This document shows positions 1-7,284 of a stretch of DNA of 17,160 bases, in pieces (within the stretch, counting starts at the first letter, position 1; each line of letters starts with the position of its first letter). The DNA is from DATNPH01 sp036703315 (GTDB lineage Bacteria; Cyanobacteriota; Cyanobacteriia; Cyanobacteriales; Coleofasciculaceae), in the NCBI GenBank assembly GCA_036703315.1, contig DATNPH010000094.1, positions 1-17,160 on the forward strand. Direction: 5' to 3'. The notes under the pieces are model-generated. The model saw only the letters and a list, made by a program, of their open reading frames with translations, made no database searches and was not told the origin of the DNA. The translations under genes and the position numbers were made by a program.

Positions 1-419
1 GCAGTGAAGACCAAACAGTACGCTGTTGGGATGTTCGTACTGGTCAATGCCTTAAAGCTTTGTACAATCACACCAGTGGGATCCGAGCAGTCTGTTTCAG
101 TTTGGATGGTCAAACCCTGGCCAGTGGCAGTGAAGACCAGATAGTGAGGTTGTGGGATGTCGGCACTGGTGAATGTCTCCAAACTTTGCAGGAACATAGT
201 AAAGGAGTATGGTCAGTCGCGTTCAGTCCGGATGGTAGTACCCTGGCCAGTAGCTCTCAAGATGAGACGATTAAGCTTTGGGATGTCAATACGGGTGAGT
301 GCTTAAAAACTCTCAGAGCTGAGAGGCTCTACGAAGGCATGAACATTACTGGCGTTACAGGTTTAACCCAAGCACAAAAAGCGACGCTGAAAGCGCTTGG
401 GGCGGTGGAGTATTGCTAG
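1..419 (+). CDS. WD40 repeat protein, C-terminal part (5' end outside window)
   Basis: The frame is already open at base 3 and reads SEDQTVRCWDV, so the gene starts upstream of the window. Visible are the end of one WD40 blade and two complete ones, each with the hallmarks DG-TLASGS-D-V-LWDV-TGECL. A short tail containing GLTQAQKATLKALGAVEY follows. From family knowledge, this tail is typical of large cyanobacterial proteins in which an NB-ARC or helix-turn-helix N-terminus is followed by many WD40 repeats; they are thought to be signalling or scaffold proteins. The N-terminal domain cannot be seen, so the effector function is unknown. The gene ends at TAG 417-419. No clear terminator follows. 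Confidence 0.9.
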   Translation, partial: SEDQTVRCWDVRTGQCLKALYNHTSGIRAVCFSLDGQTLASGSEDQIVRLWDVGTGECLQTLQEHSKGVWSVAFSPDGSTLASSSQDETIKLWDVNTGECLKTLRAERLYEGMNITGVTGLTQAQKATLKALGAVEYC

Positions 420-1174
420 GCTGAACCCACCTCTATAAAGATATGGGTAACGGCAGGAGGGAAGCCAAAATCCACGTATCAAGCGGCGCGAACCTCACAA
501 AACTCAACCTGAAAGATGTTCCTTTTTCTCACTTTTTCTCACTGACAAAAAAAGCTAAACAACTTAACTTGACTGTAGTAGAGAAGTTACGCCAACCAAG
601 CGTACAAACATGCAATACGTCTTGAAAAGACATTAGTTCTCAACAAAAAGCTGAGTTAGTTGAATAAAAATATGAAACTAATCTACCGTGCTTACATCTA
701 TGATTACACTCCTCGCCCTGTCCCGCCTTACCGGAAGCCGTGTGCAATAAATTGGCGATTTCAAATCGAGAGCGAAAAGTACGAATGCACTCCTCACTCC
801 ATCCAACCTTACTCGAAGCCGCGTGCAATGAATTGGCGATTTAAACCTCTAGCAGAGGTTTAATACAAAACGAGCCTCAACTTATAAACATTCAATTACT
901 CTCGCTCTCTTGAATACTTTGAACTGTTTTTAGCTGAGGCACAAGATCACGTCCAAAGAAGGGACTTGTGAGAGCTTCACAAACTAAAACTAAAAGTTCT
1001 CACTCGCTTCCTCCATTTTATTACAACCAACGGCACGCTAAACCCTACATCAGAGCGGTTTGAGGTTGCGAACATCAGAAATGACCGTGGCGATCGCCTT
1101 CCATAAATTACCACAGAGATAGGCGATCGCCCCACAAATCAAGGTCTACAACACAAAAATCAAGGAGTAAAAAG
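420..1174. other. Long intergenic stretch with degenerate repeats, no supported gene
   Basis: About 750 bases hold no convincing gene. A 60-codon ORF at 443-625 has no ribosome site and no recognisable motif. Within it, CTTTTTCTCA occurs twice in tandem near 525-545. The 81-bp-period repeat is listed separately. Two HIP1 octamers lie near 1090 and 1122. The region looks like decayed or repeat-derived DNA. Confidence 0.5.
707..846. repeat. Imperfect tandem repeat, period 81 bp, two copies
   Basis: Copy 1 (707-765) and copy 2 (788-846) both start CACTCCTC, continue with a variable C-rich part, and share AAGCCGYGTGCAAT followed by RAATTGGCGATTT. The 81-bp period is a multiple of three. The frame stays open on the plus strand (660-863) and the minus strand (640-828), but neither has a ribosome site or known motif, so I treat it as a repeat and not as a gene. 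Confidence 0.6.
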
Positions 1175-1187
1175 ATGGAAACACCAA
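1090..1187 (+). repeat. Duplicated leader, copy 1 (HIP1-bounded block plus SD and ATG)
   Basis: This ~98-bp block matches 1852-1949 almost base for base. It opens with two HIP1-containing GGCGATCGCC-type sites about 30 bp apart, continues with AAGGTCTACAACACAAAAATC, then AAGGAGT and ATGGAAACACCAA, where the two copies diverge. The only differences are a one-base indel near the first HIP1 and a few bases after the second. It stands just upstream of the exported protein at 1262. Confidence 0.85.
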
Positions 1188-1231
1188 CTACTTACCTCTG
1201 TAACTTCATTGTGATCGGTAAGGCTGCTTGA
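1175..1231 (+). CDS. Possible leader peptide or remnant mini-ORF METPTT (18 aa)
   Basis: ATG at 1175 is preceded by AAGGAG at a good distance (1162-1167). It opens an 18-codon frame, METPTTYLCNFIVIGKAA, ending at TGA 1229-1231, 30 bases before the next gene. Its first four residues, METP, are repeated by the mini-ORF at 1937. It could be a leader peptide, or the 5' stub of a gene whose body has been replaced. The ribosome site is convincing; a function is not. Confidence 0.35.
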   Translation: METPTTYLCNFIVIGKAA

Positions 1232-1261
1232 TTTTATCTGAATTAACCACAAAGGATTACT

Positions 1262-1762
1262 ATGAACTCTAAAAAACAATTTCTGAACCGGGCAAAAGCA
1301 AGCATTGCACTTACCGCAACTTTGATGTCTACCGTAGCGATTTCTACCTCAGCATACGCAGATGACTCAAAATTCATAAATGGCGGTGCGTGTTACCCTA
1401 CGTTTACAACTCCTACCCCAAAACTAAATCGCTTTTCTAGTGTAATTAACTTGAATGGGAATCAAGTGCAGGTCTCTTGTCCGGTAGTGCGAGATCGACT
1501 CCTCGGCAGTGCTGCTTCAGTCACCATGAGTATTGATGGAAAAGGTACCAATATCTCCTGCACCCTCCAAAGCCTTGATGGATTTGGGAGGCTGGTCGCT
1601 AGCGACACTCAACGTGGTGGAGCAGGAGGTCCCACGAACCTGGTTCTTAAAGCCAACCCAAGTGCCAATAGTGGCTTCTATGCAATTCAATGTTTACTGC
1701 CCGATAAAGGCGTAATTTTTGGCTATCGCCTCGTAGAGTTAACGCCGACCGATTCCGATTGA
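1262..1762 (+). CDS. Small secreted protein of unknown function (Sec signal)
   Basis: I do not recognise the family. The 166-residue product has a classic Sec signal peptide: basic start (NSKKQFLNRAK), a hydrophobic stretch at residues 14-30 and a likely cut after AYA-33. The mature ~133-residue protein has four cysteines (44, 73, 100, 144), which could form two disulfides in the periplasm or outside. Gly/Ser/Thr-rich alternating stretches suggest a beta-sandwich; this is inference. The start is ATG 1262 with AAAGGA about 7 bases upstream. It follows the duplicated leader and its mini-ORF by 30 bases, so it may be translated from the same transcript. Confidence 0.8.
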   Translation: MNSKKQFLNRAKASIALTATLMSTVAISTSAYADDSKFINGGACYPTFTTPTPKLNRFSSVINLNGNQVQVSCPVVRDRLLGSAASVTMSIDGKGTNISCTLQSLDGFGRLVASDTQRGGAGGPTNLVLKANPSANSGFYAIQCLLPDKGVIFGYRLVELTPTDSD

Positions 1763-1851
1763 TTGGTTTAATTGATCGAGAGTTAGCAACCACTTTCTTA
1801 AGTCTTCCAGATCAGAGAGTGATCGCCCATTTGTAGGTGCGATATCAAAGA

Positions 1852-1949
1852 GCGATCGCCCTTCCATAAATTACCACAGAGATAGGCGATCGCCCAAAAC
1901 TCAAGGTCTACAACACAAAAATCAAGGAGTAAAAAGATGGAAACACCAA
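1852..1949 (+). repeat. Duplicated leader, copy 2
   Basis: Near-identical to 1090-1187: paired HIP1 sites, the TCTACAACACAAAAATCAAGG segment, AAGGAGT and ATGGAAACACCAA. It lies upstream of the Tat-exported protein at 2110, with about 160 bases between the end of the repeat and that gene. The upstream part 1763-1851 shows nothing beyond AT-rich spacer and a GATCGC-rich patch. Confidence 0.85.
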
Positions 1950-2005
1950 TGAAAAACACCCCGCTCATAGAGCAATTCGATATGGATTCAGGCTCAAAAA
2001 TTTAA
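1937..2005 (+). CDS. Possible leader peptide or remnant mini-ORF METPMK (22 aa)
   Basis: ATG 1937 is preceded by AAGGAG (1924-1929). The frame reads METPMKNTPLIEQFDMDSGS then KI and stops at TAA 2003-2005. It shares only METP with the mini-ORF at 1175, because the DNA repeat ends there. It may be a gene stub carried with the leader, or a short leader peptide. No function can be given. Confidence 0.35.
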   Translation: METPMKNTPLIEQFDMDSGSKI

Positions 2006-2109
2006 TCAGGCAAGGCAAGAGGCAGGTAGAAGTTCGGTTGAACGACTGATTTTAACAGGTTACTAACAATACTCCGGACAAAATTCAACAGCCAAAGGAA
2101 AAGGAATTG

Positions 2110-2607
2110 ATGGCTAAAAATTCTTTGTGGAGTCGTCGAGAAATTTTGAGAGGTGTTGGGGTTATCAGTCTAAGCACTTTAGCGATTTTCTCCGCACTAA
2201 ATAAGACAGGTGCAAATGCTCAGATTGTACAGACAAGAGGACGCCCTCAGCAAAAAGGAGCGGTAGGCTCATGGTTTTTTTCTGTACAATTTGCCAATGG
2301 TCAACAAGAAAGGGTATTGGGAGCCTTTACATCTGACGGAATTGTCATCTTAACAGTTGAACAAACAAAAGCTCCTGGCTATGGAGTGTGGGAAATAACT
2401 GGTTCTAATACATTTACCTACAAGTTTCGCGAACCAATATTTGAGGCGAATGGCAATTTATTTGGTGAAGTCTATGTTGTTCAACAGGCAATTTTGAACT
2501 CAGCAAAAGATAGCTTTGAGAGTAAAGGCACCGGGACTATATACGATCTTAAGGGCAATGTAATTTCCACGGATTCTACTACAGTTCGAGGAACTCGGAT
2601 TAAATAA
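2110..2607 (+). CDS. Tat-exported small beta-barrel-like protein
   Basis: The product has 165 residues when started at ATG 2110, which has AAAGGA about 10 bases upstream; a TTG at 2107 is in frame but less likely. Residues 8-14, SRREILR, form a twin-arginine motif, followed by a hydrophobic segment and a probable cut after ANA-37, so the folded protein is sent across the membrane by Tat. The mature part contains GSWFFSVQFANGQ, GIVILTVEQTKAPGYGVWEI and GTGTIYDLKGN...VRGTRI, a GxW-plus-strand pattern that resembles lipocalin-like or calycin-type domains in secreted bacterial proteins. That likeness is recalled and not computed. The ligand is unknown. It is not similar to its neighbour at 1262 although both follow the same leader. 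Confidence 0.75.
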   Translation: MAKNSLWSRREILRGVGVISLSTLAIFSALNKTGANAQIVQTRGRPQQKGAVGSWFFSVQFANGQQERVLGAFTSDGIVILTVEQTKAPGYGVWEITGSNTFTYKFREPIFEANGNLFGEVYVVQQAILNSAKDSFESKGTGTIYDLKGNVISTDSTTVRGTRIK

Positions 2608-2783
2608 AACCTAGTCAGCGGATGAGTAGATAGAATTGCCAGCGGTACAGGTGATGAATCTGAATCAACTCGACTTTAGCACTTATCAAAATCACACCGT
2701 TTCACAGGTAAGGGCAACAGCTTGGCATTTCCAAAACCAACGAAATTGTTTAGTGGGATTTAACATTAGAAATTAAAAAACTT

Positions 2784-2814
2784 TAACCTATCTGGAATAA
2801 CTAACAGATAGTTA
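2784..2814 (-). terminator. Rho-independent terminator, minus strand
   Basis: TAACCTATCTG pairs with CAGATAGTTA around a 10-base loop. Read on the minus strand the hairpin is followed by AAAGTTTTTTAATTT, a proper U-tract. It lies just beyond the end of the Uma2 pseudogene, so it was probably that gene's terminator. Confidence 0.7.
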
Positions 2815-2835
2815 AGTATTGAACCGGACACGATG

Positions 2836-3686
2836 TCATTCCCAATCTGCTGGATTAATTCCGAGAGCATTGAGCTGGTCGGGAGTGAGCGATCGCAATT
2901 TCTCCGTCAACTGCTGCCGCTTCTGTCATTCTTGCTCTGCCCGTTGCTGGGCTTGGTCAGCTCGTTGTCGCTGCTGCTGTGCCTCTTCAAAGCCAATCAA
3001 CAACAAATTTCCATCCAAATCCCACCAGCAGCTGCTATGGGTGATTCTGGTAGGTTCCCTGCCATAGTCCCAACTCTAGCTGCATAGGGGTAATAGGATA
3101 ATGCCCCCCCGGATTGGGAGTCATCTTTTGATAAACCCCCTCAATCAAGTGATAGACCTCTAACTTGCTTGCCATTTTTGACCTCATAGATGCCGTAGAA
3201 GGGAATCCGCATCACCCGCTCATAGACCCAGAACTTACCAGGCTTATACCAATTTCCTAAAATAGCGCTACACATTGACCCCCCCTTAGTAAGGGGGGAG
3301 CCAGAACAGCATCTGTAGCAAGCATTTATAAAATTGGTATTAGTTAATTGTCCCTCTGTAGAGCGAGACAACGGCGTGCGATCGCGCTCCTCACTACCGT
3401 CACCAGAGGCAAATTCTAGCGCGATCGTTGGGGTAATGAATTCCCGCCACAGCACATAGGAGCGACAAATCTCCCCATCTAGCTTAGGTGGCACACCAGG
3501 CACATAAAACCAGTCAGGAGGTTCAGCACCCTTCTCTGGTGGGTCTGTTTTGCGCCAGTAGATACCACGCTTACTACTGAAATCTTGTTTAACTTTTCCG
3601 CACTTTTTAGCAACGACAAAAAATAGGTAAACGGCTAGTAGCGAATCTGCCAGAACACATGCGATCGCCCAACGTCTATCAATCAA
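2836..3686 (-). pseudogene. Uma2 family (DUF820) protein, degraded and MITE-interrupted
   Basis: Read on the minus strand, the pieces in order are RGIYWRKTDPPEKGAEPPDW, VPPKLDG, RSYVLWREFITPTIALEF and GDGSEERDRTPLSRSTEG. A foreign insert of about 35 codons follows, then KPGKFWVYERVMRIPFYGIY and EVKNGK. A one-base frameshift near 3167-3171 closes the first frame at 3141. The neighbouring frame continues LEVYHLIEGVYQKMTPNPGG, QLELGLWQGTYQN, a stop at 3035-3037, then after another shift DLDGNLLLIGFEEAQQQ, a TGA at 2926-2928, and a charged tail ending NALGINPADWE with TGA at 2836-2838. This is the usual Uma2 order, a restriction-endonuclease-like fold of unclear role. The N-terminus of about 50 residues is missing or replaced. 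At least two frameshifts, two stops and one insertion make it non-functional. Confidence 0.85.
3243..3343. mobile_element. MITE-like insertion (~100 bp) inside the Uma2 pseudogene
   Basis: The left end CTTATACCAATTT (3243-3255) and right end AAATTGGTATTAG (3331-3343) are inverted repeats with one mismatch. The similarity continues more weakly to CTACA/TGTAG, giving about 30-base imperfect arms. The middle holds a G/C hairpin, CCCCCCTTAGTAAGGGGGG (3279-3298 region). The element interrupts conserved Uma2 sequence between TEG and KPGKFWVYER. Its TA-rich ends suit an IS630/Tc1-type non-autonomous element, but the exact target duplication is ambiguous. It carries no gene. Confidence 0.75.
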
Positions 3687-4090
3687 GCTGACTTCAAGGC
3701 ATCTGCTTGTTCCTGAGTCGTGATCACTGCTCCGTCTGGCAGTTGCACCTTATCACGCAGTGTCACGCCAACAACGATTGCCCCAGTCCCCAGACTAACG
3801 CTATTACCAACTTGAGACCGGAATAACACAGTATCATCGCCAATCGTTAAGTTATCACCAACTTCGAGTGGCCCATGAAACACAACATTGTCATCCGTGT
3901 CTAGGTTCTTACCGATGCGGATGCTGGTGCCCTTGAGCGCATGGAAGGTTACCCGATCTTCAATCTCAGCATTGTCGCCAATAATGATAGGTGCGCCTTC
4001 ATCGGCGCGAATTGCCGTGCGCTGTCCTACAATGCTGTTGCTACCCAACCGCACATCTCCGACAATCCGCACGAATTCATCAAGCCGCAC
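3683..4090 (-). CDS. Gamma-carbonic-anhydrase-like hexapeptide-repeat protein, probably N-terminally truncated
   Basis: The 135-residue product is a left-handed beta-helix: repeated [LIV]-G-x-x turns (VGDVRLGSNSIVG, IIIGDNAEIED, IRIGKNL, LEVGDNLTIGDDTVL, NSVSLGTGAIVVG) and a final AVITTQEQADAL, as in CcmM/CamH-type proteins. RADEG at 29-32 is the family's conserved turn. Of the three zinc-binding histidines, two positions are His (50, TFHAL; 72, VFHGP), but the middle one (THxxxxHGP in CcmM) is Asp at 67, so carbonic anhydrase activity is doubtful. The start is GTG 4090 without a clear ribosome site. The frame continues upstream as SQTSLSISPTLGKN to a TGA with no start codon, suggesting a lost N-terminus. 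It overlaps the Uma2 remnant by four bases. Confidence 0.7.
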   Translation of the reverse strand: MRLDEFVRIVGDVRLGSNSIVGQRTAIRADEGAPIIIGDNAEIEDRVTFHALKGTSIRIGKNLDTDDNVVFHGPLEVGDNLTIGDDTVLFRSQVGNSVSLGTGAIVVGVTLRDKVQLPDGAVITTQEQADALKSA

Positions 4091-4203
4091 GTTCTTACCA
4101 AGGGTGGGACTAATGCTTAAACTTGTTTGTGAATTTGTTGTGCATCAGCGAGCTGCTATCAGCTTTGAGAAAGAGTGTGCCTCAACAATAGTACGTGAAT
4201 ATA

Positions 4204-4249
4204 GCGATCGCTAATCTTGTACAACTACTTGTATAAGATTAGTGATCGC
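4204..4249. terminator. Long hairpin with HIP1 ends downstream of alaS
   Basis: Two 21-base arms (4204-4224 and 4229-4249) starting GCGATCGCTAATC and ending GATTAGTGATCGC pair with only two mismatches around a CTAC loop. It lies 32 bases beyond the alaS stop on the minus strand and before the hexapeptide-repeat gene. There is no U-tract, so it may act as a terminator, an RNA stabiliser, or be a mobile palindrome. Confidence 0.5.
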
Positions 4250-4280
4250 CTCCTTGCTCAACGCATCCACTACACCTGCG

Positions 4281-6914
4281 CTACTGACTCAATTCAGAAT
4301 GCAACTGTTCTCGTGCGCTTTCGAGGGCTTCTGCTAATTTACTAGCGTCACGTCCACCGGCTTGAGCGAGATTAGGGCGTCCACCGCCTCCCCCCCCACA
4401 GAGTTTAGCGATCACACCAATAAATTTCCCAGCTTGCAAGCCTCTGGCATTGACGCCTTTGCTGAACGCTGCCACCAGACTGACTTTGTCGGGTGCGGGA
4501 ACCGAACCTAGAACGACAGCACTTTCTCCCAGTTTTTGCTGCAAACGCTCAGCCGCTGTTTTCAGGCTATCTGGGTCAACATCATCCATCGTGGCAACCA
4601 GAATTTTGAACTCACCAATTGACTCCGCTTGCGCTAGGAGTTGGTCAGATTTAGCCAAAGCGAGTTCCTGTTTAATTGCCTCCAGTTGTTTTTGAGAAGC
4701 CTTGAGTTCGTTCTGAAGATTGGTGATGCGATCGGGCAATTCTTCGGGTTTGGCTTTAAAGCGATCGCTCAATTCCCTGACGACTTTATCCCGCACATTC
4801 AGATAATCCAATACAGCTGGCCCTGCAACCGCTTCAATCCTCCTTACCCCGGAAGAGATACCCGTTTCAGAGACAATTTTGAAGACTCCAATCTCAGCTG
4901 TGTTGCTGACATGAGTACCACCGCATAGTTCCATCGAGACACCGGGGAAATCAATCACCCGCACCTCGTCACCATACTTTTCTCCGAACATTGCGATCGC
5001 ACCCCGACGCTTCGCCTCCTCAATCGGCAGTACTGCCACGTCAGCCGTATGAGCCTCAGCAATCCAGCTATTGACCTGTTCTTCAACTTGTTGCACCTCT
5101 TCTGGCGTTAGTGCACGAGGGCAGTGGAAGTCAAAGCGCAAGCGGTCAAAGTCTACCAGAGAGCCAGCCTGAGAGATAGTAGGGTCAACAATTTGTTTTA
5201 GCGCTGCTTGCAGCAGGTGAGTTGCCGTATGGTTAGCTTGGGCGCGACGACGGCAGGCAGGGTCAATTTGAGCCGTTACTGTCGCCTCTAACTGCAATGT
5301 GCCACGCTCAATATGACCAAAGTGCACAAAGAAATCGGATTCTTTTTTAACGTCCTCAATGCGTACCAGAACAGTATCACCAGACAAGTAGCCGCGATCG
5401 CCAATTTGTCCGCCAGATTCTGCATAGAATGGCGTCTGATCCAGAATCACTTGTACCTGGGTACCCGGCTGTGCTGATTCCACCGACTTGCCATCCACTA
5501 ATAGCACTTCTACCTTCGCTGTTGACTGTGGTTGCTTGTAGCCCAAGAACTCTGTGCTATGGATATGTTCAGCTAGCTTATCGAGGCTACCCTGTACTGT
5601 GAGGTCAATCGTTTCGTGCGCTCCTCGTGCGCGTTCTCGCTGTGCCTCCATTTCTGCCTCAAAGCCTGCAATATCCACCGTCAGACCTTGTTCTTCGGCG
5701 ATTTCCTGGGTTAACTCTAACGGGAAGCCATAGGTGTCATAGAGCGTAAAGGCATCCTTGCCAGAAATCTGCTTGGGCTTTTTAACCAGAATCTCAGCCA
5801 GCAGTTTCTCTCCCCGTTCCAGCGTTTTCAGGAATTGAGATTCTTCACGTTGCAGTTCGGCTTTGATTGCTCCTTCCCGTCTGCGAACATTGGGATAGGC
5901 AGATTCGGAAAGCGCGATCGCACTCTCTGCCACTTGAGTCGTAAATTCACCCTGAATCCCAATTAAACGACCATGACGCACAACTCGACGAATTAAGCGG
6001 CGCAGTACATAGCCCCGACCAACATTGGACGCTGTAATGCTATCCGCAATCATGTGGACAACAGATCGAACGTGGTCACCAATTACTTTAAGAGATACTT
6101 TGGTCTTCTCATCACTCGTGGCGTAGTCGATTCCAGCAATTTCCGCTGCCGTTTTGATAATCGGGAAAATCAGGTCAGTTTCATAGTTATTGGGTACCTT
6201 CTGGAGGATTTGTGCCATCCGTTCCAGTCCCATTCCGGTATCAATATTTTTGCTCTTGAGCGGTGTTAGGTTCCCTTCAGCATCCTGGTTATATTGCATG
6301 AACACCAAGTTATAAAACTCGATGAACCGGCTGTCGTCTTCTAAATCAATGTTGTCGTCACCCAATTCAGGATGAAAGTCGTAGTAAATTTCTGAGCAAG
6401 GGCCACAGGGACCCGTAGGGCCAGAGTTCCAGAAGTTATCCTCTTCTCCCATCCGCTGGATGCGATGGGCAGGGATACCAATTTGGTCACGCCAGATGGC
6501 AAAAGCTTCATCGTCTTCCCGGAAGACGCTCACAACGAGGCGTTCTGGGGGCAATCCGAAGACTTGCGTTGACAGTTCCCATGCCCAAGCGATCGCTTGC
6601 TCTTTGAAGTAGTCTCCAAAGCTGAAGTTGCCCAGCATCTCAAAAAAGGTATGATGCCGTGCTGTGCGTCCGACGTTCTCAATGTCGTTGGTGCGGATGC
6701 ATTTTTGGGAGGTGGTGGCGCGGGAAAATTCTGACTGGCGCTGTCCTAAGAAAATGGGTTTGAAGGGTAACATTCCCGCGATCGTCAGCAGCACAGTTGG
6801 ATCTTCCGGTACTAGAGAGGCACTCGGCAGCGCCTTGTGTCCTCGTTGAGCATAGAAGTCGAGGAATGTTTGCCGGATTTCACTACCGCTGAGGAACTGG
6901 GGAGAGTCAGACAT
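4281..6914 (-). CDS. alaS: Alanine--tRNA ligase
   Basis: The 877-residue cytoplasmic enzyme charges tRNA-Ala with alanine and hydrolyses mischarged Ser/Gly. The length is the family norm and the sequence is intact. In order: class II aminoacylation domain from residue 1 (FLDFYAQRGHKALPSASLVP, TSQKCIRTNDIENVGRTARH, HTFFEMLGNFSFGDYF, WNSGPTGPCGPCSE, DTGMGLERM); editing domain with the metal-binding set H562-TAT-H566 and C664-GGT-H668; a coiled linker (LQNELKASQKQLEAIKQELA); and the C-Ala/DHHA1 domain ending with a run of six glycines in CGGGGGGRPNLAQAGG (about 838-850). The start is ATG 6914, giving the normal MSDSPQFLSGSEIRQTFLDF N-terminus; no strong Shine-Dalgarno is visible. It appears to be a single-gene unit. 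Confidence 0.98.
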   Translation of the reverse strand: MSDSPQFLSGSEIRQTFLDFYAQRGHKALPSASLVPEDPTVLLTIAGMLPFKPIFLGQRQSEFSRATTSQKCIRTNDIENVGRTARHHTFFEMLGNFSFGDYFKEQAIAWAWELSTQVFGLPPERLVVSVFREDDEAFAIWRDQIGIPAHRIQRMGEEDNFWNSGPTGPCGPCSEIYYDFHPELGDDNIDLEDDSRFIEFYNLVFMQYNQDAEGNLTPLKSKNIDTGMGLERMAQILQKVPNNYETDLIFPIIKTAAEIAGIDYATSDEKTKVSLKVIGDHVRSVVHMIADSITASNVGRGYVLRRLIRRVVRHGRLIGIQGEFTTQVAESAIALSESAYPNVRRREGAIKAELQREESQFLKTLERGEKLLAEILVKKPKQISGKDAFTLYDTYGFPLELTQEIAEEQGLTVDIAGFEAEMEAQRERARGAHETIDLTVQGSLDKLAEHIHSTEFLGYKQPQSTAKVEVLLVDGKSVESAQPGTQVQVILDQTPFYAESGGQIGDRGYLSGDTVLVRIEDVKKESDFFVHFGHIERGTLQLEATVTAQIDPACRRRAQANHTATHLLQAALKQIVDPTISQAGSLVDFDRLRFDFHCPRALTPEEVQQVEEQVNSWIAEAHTADVAVLPIEEAKRRGAIAMFGEKYGDEVRVIDFPGVSMELCGGTHVSNTAEIGVFKIVSETGISSGVRRIEAVAGPAVLDYLNVRDKVVRELSDRFKAKPEELPDRITNLQNELKASQKQLEAIKQELALAKSDQLLAQAESIGEFKILVATMDDVDPDSLKTAAERLQQKLGESAVVLGSVPAPDKVSLVAAFSKGVNARGLQAGKFIGVIAKLCGGGGGGRPNLAQAGGRDASKLAEALESAREQLHSELSQ

Positions 6915-7252
6915 GGTCGTCTATAAAGGGGCTACAAATAAAAAGAATTGAGTGGGTGAGCGTTGAGCTTGAGCGTAGGCTTAGTTAAAACTCAGCTTCA
7001 GACTCATCACTCCCGTAAAGCCTTGTGCTTATCGGTCAACTTGTTATCTATTTTTACATTTGTTTATGAGATGTTGCTGCTGTTCCAGCTGCGTAATGGC
7101 AAGGCAAGGGTTAATCTCATCTGTGTAGATGCGTTGGCAGGCAGGGCTACTAAAAGCCAGCATGTCAGGTAGCGTGGCGCTGGGACTGTATTACTTTTTA
7201 ACGCAGAACTTACAGTTGGTAAACACTCATCAACTTTGGTAAACAATGCTCG
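6915..7252. other. alaS upstream region, no gene seen
   Basis: These 338 bases separate alaS from the divergent RNA candidate. Short frames exist on both strands, but they lack ribosome sites and any family pattern. The alaS promoter should be here, but I cannot place it with confidence. Confidence 0.4.
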
Positions 7253-7281
7253 TTGACCAAGAGGAGCTATGTTACTTTAAT
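7253..7281 (+). promoter_or_regulatory. Sigma70-type promoter for the candidate ncRNA
   Basis: TTGACC (7253-7258), a 17-base spacer and TTTAAT (7276-7281) make a near-consensus promoter. A start about 4-7 bases downstream would place the 5' end at or next to GGACATCA (7285), which is the left arm of a closing stem. No protein gene begins within 450 bases downstream. Confidence 0.6.
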
Positions 7282-7284
7282 AGT

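Noticed and set aside
443..625. 60-codon frame after the WD40 gene
   Set aside because: No ribosome site, no motif, low-complexity T-rich repeat inside.
2819..3087. Plus-strand frames of 82 and 84 codons
   Set aside because: They are antisense to the Uma2 pseudogene, whose conserved protein text reads on the minus strand.
6963..7246. Short frames on both strands upstream of alaS
   Set aside because: No ribosome sites and no family pattern; Leu/Ser-rich chance translation.
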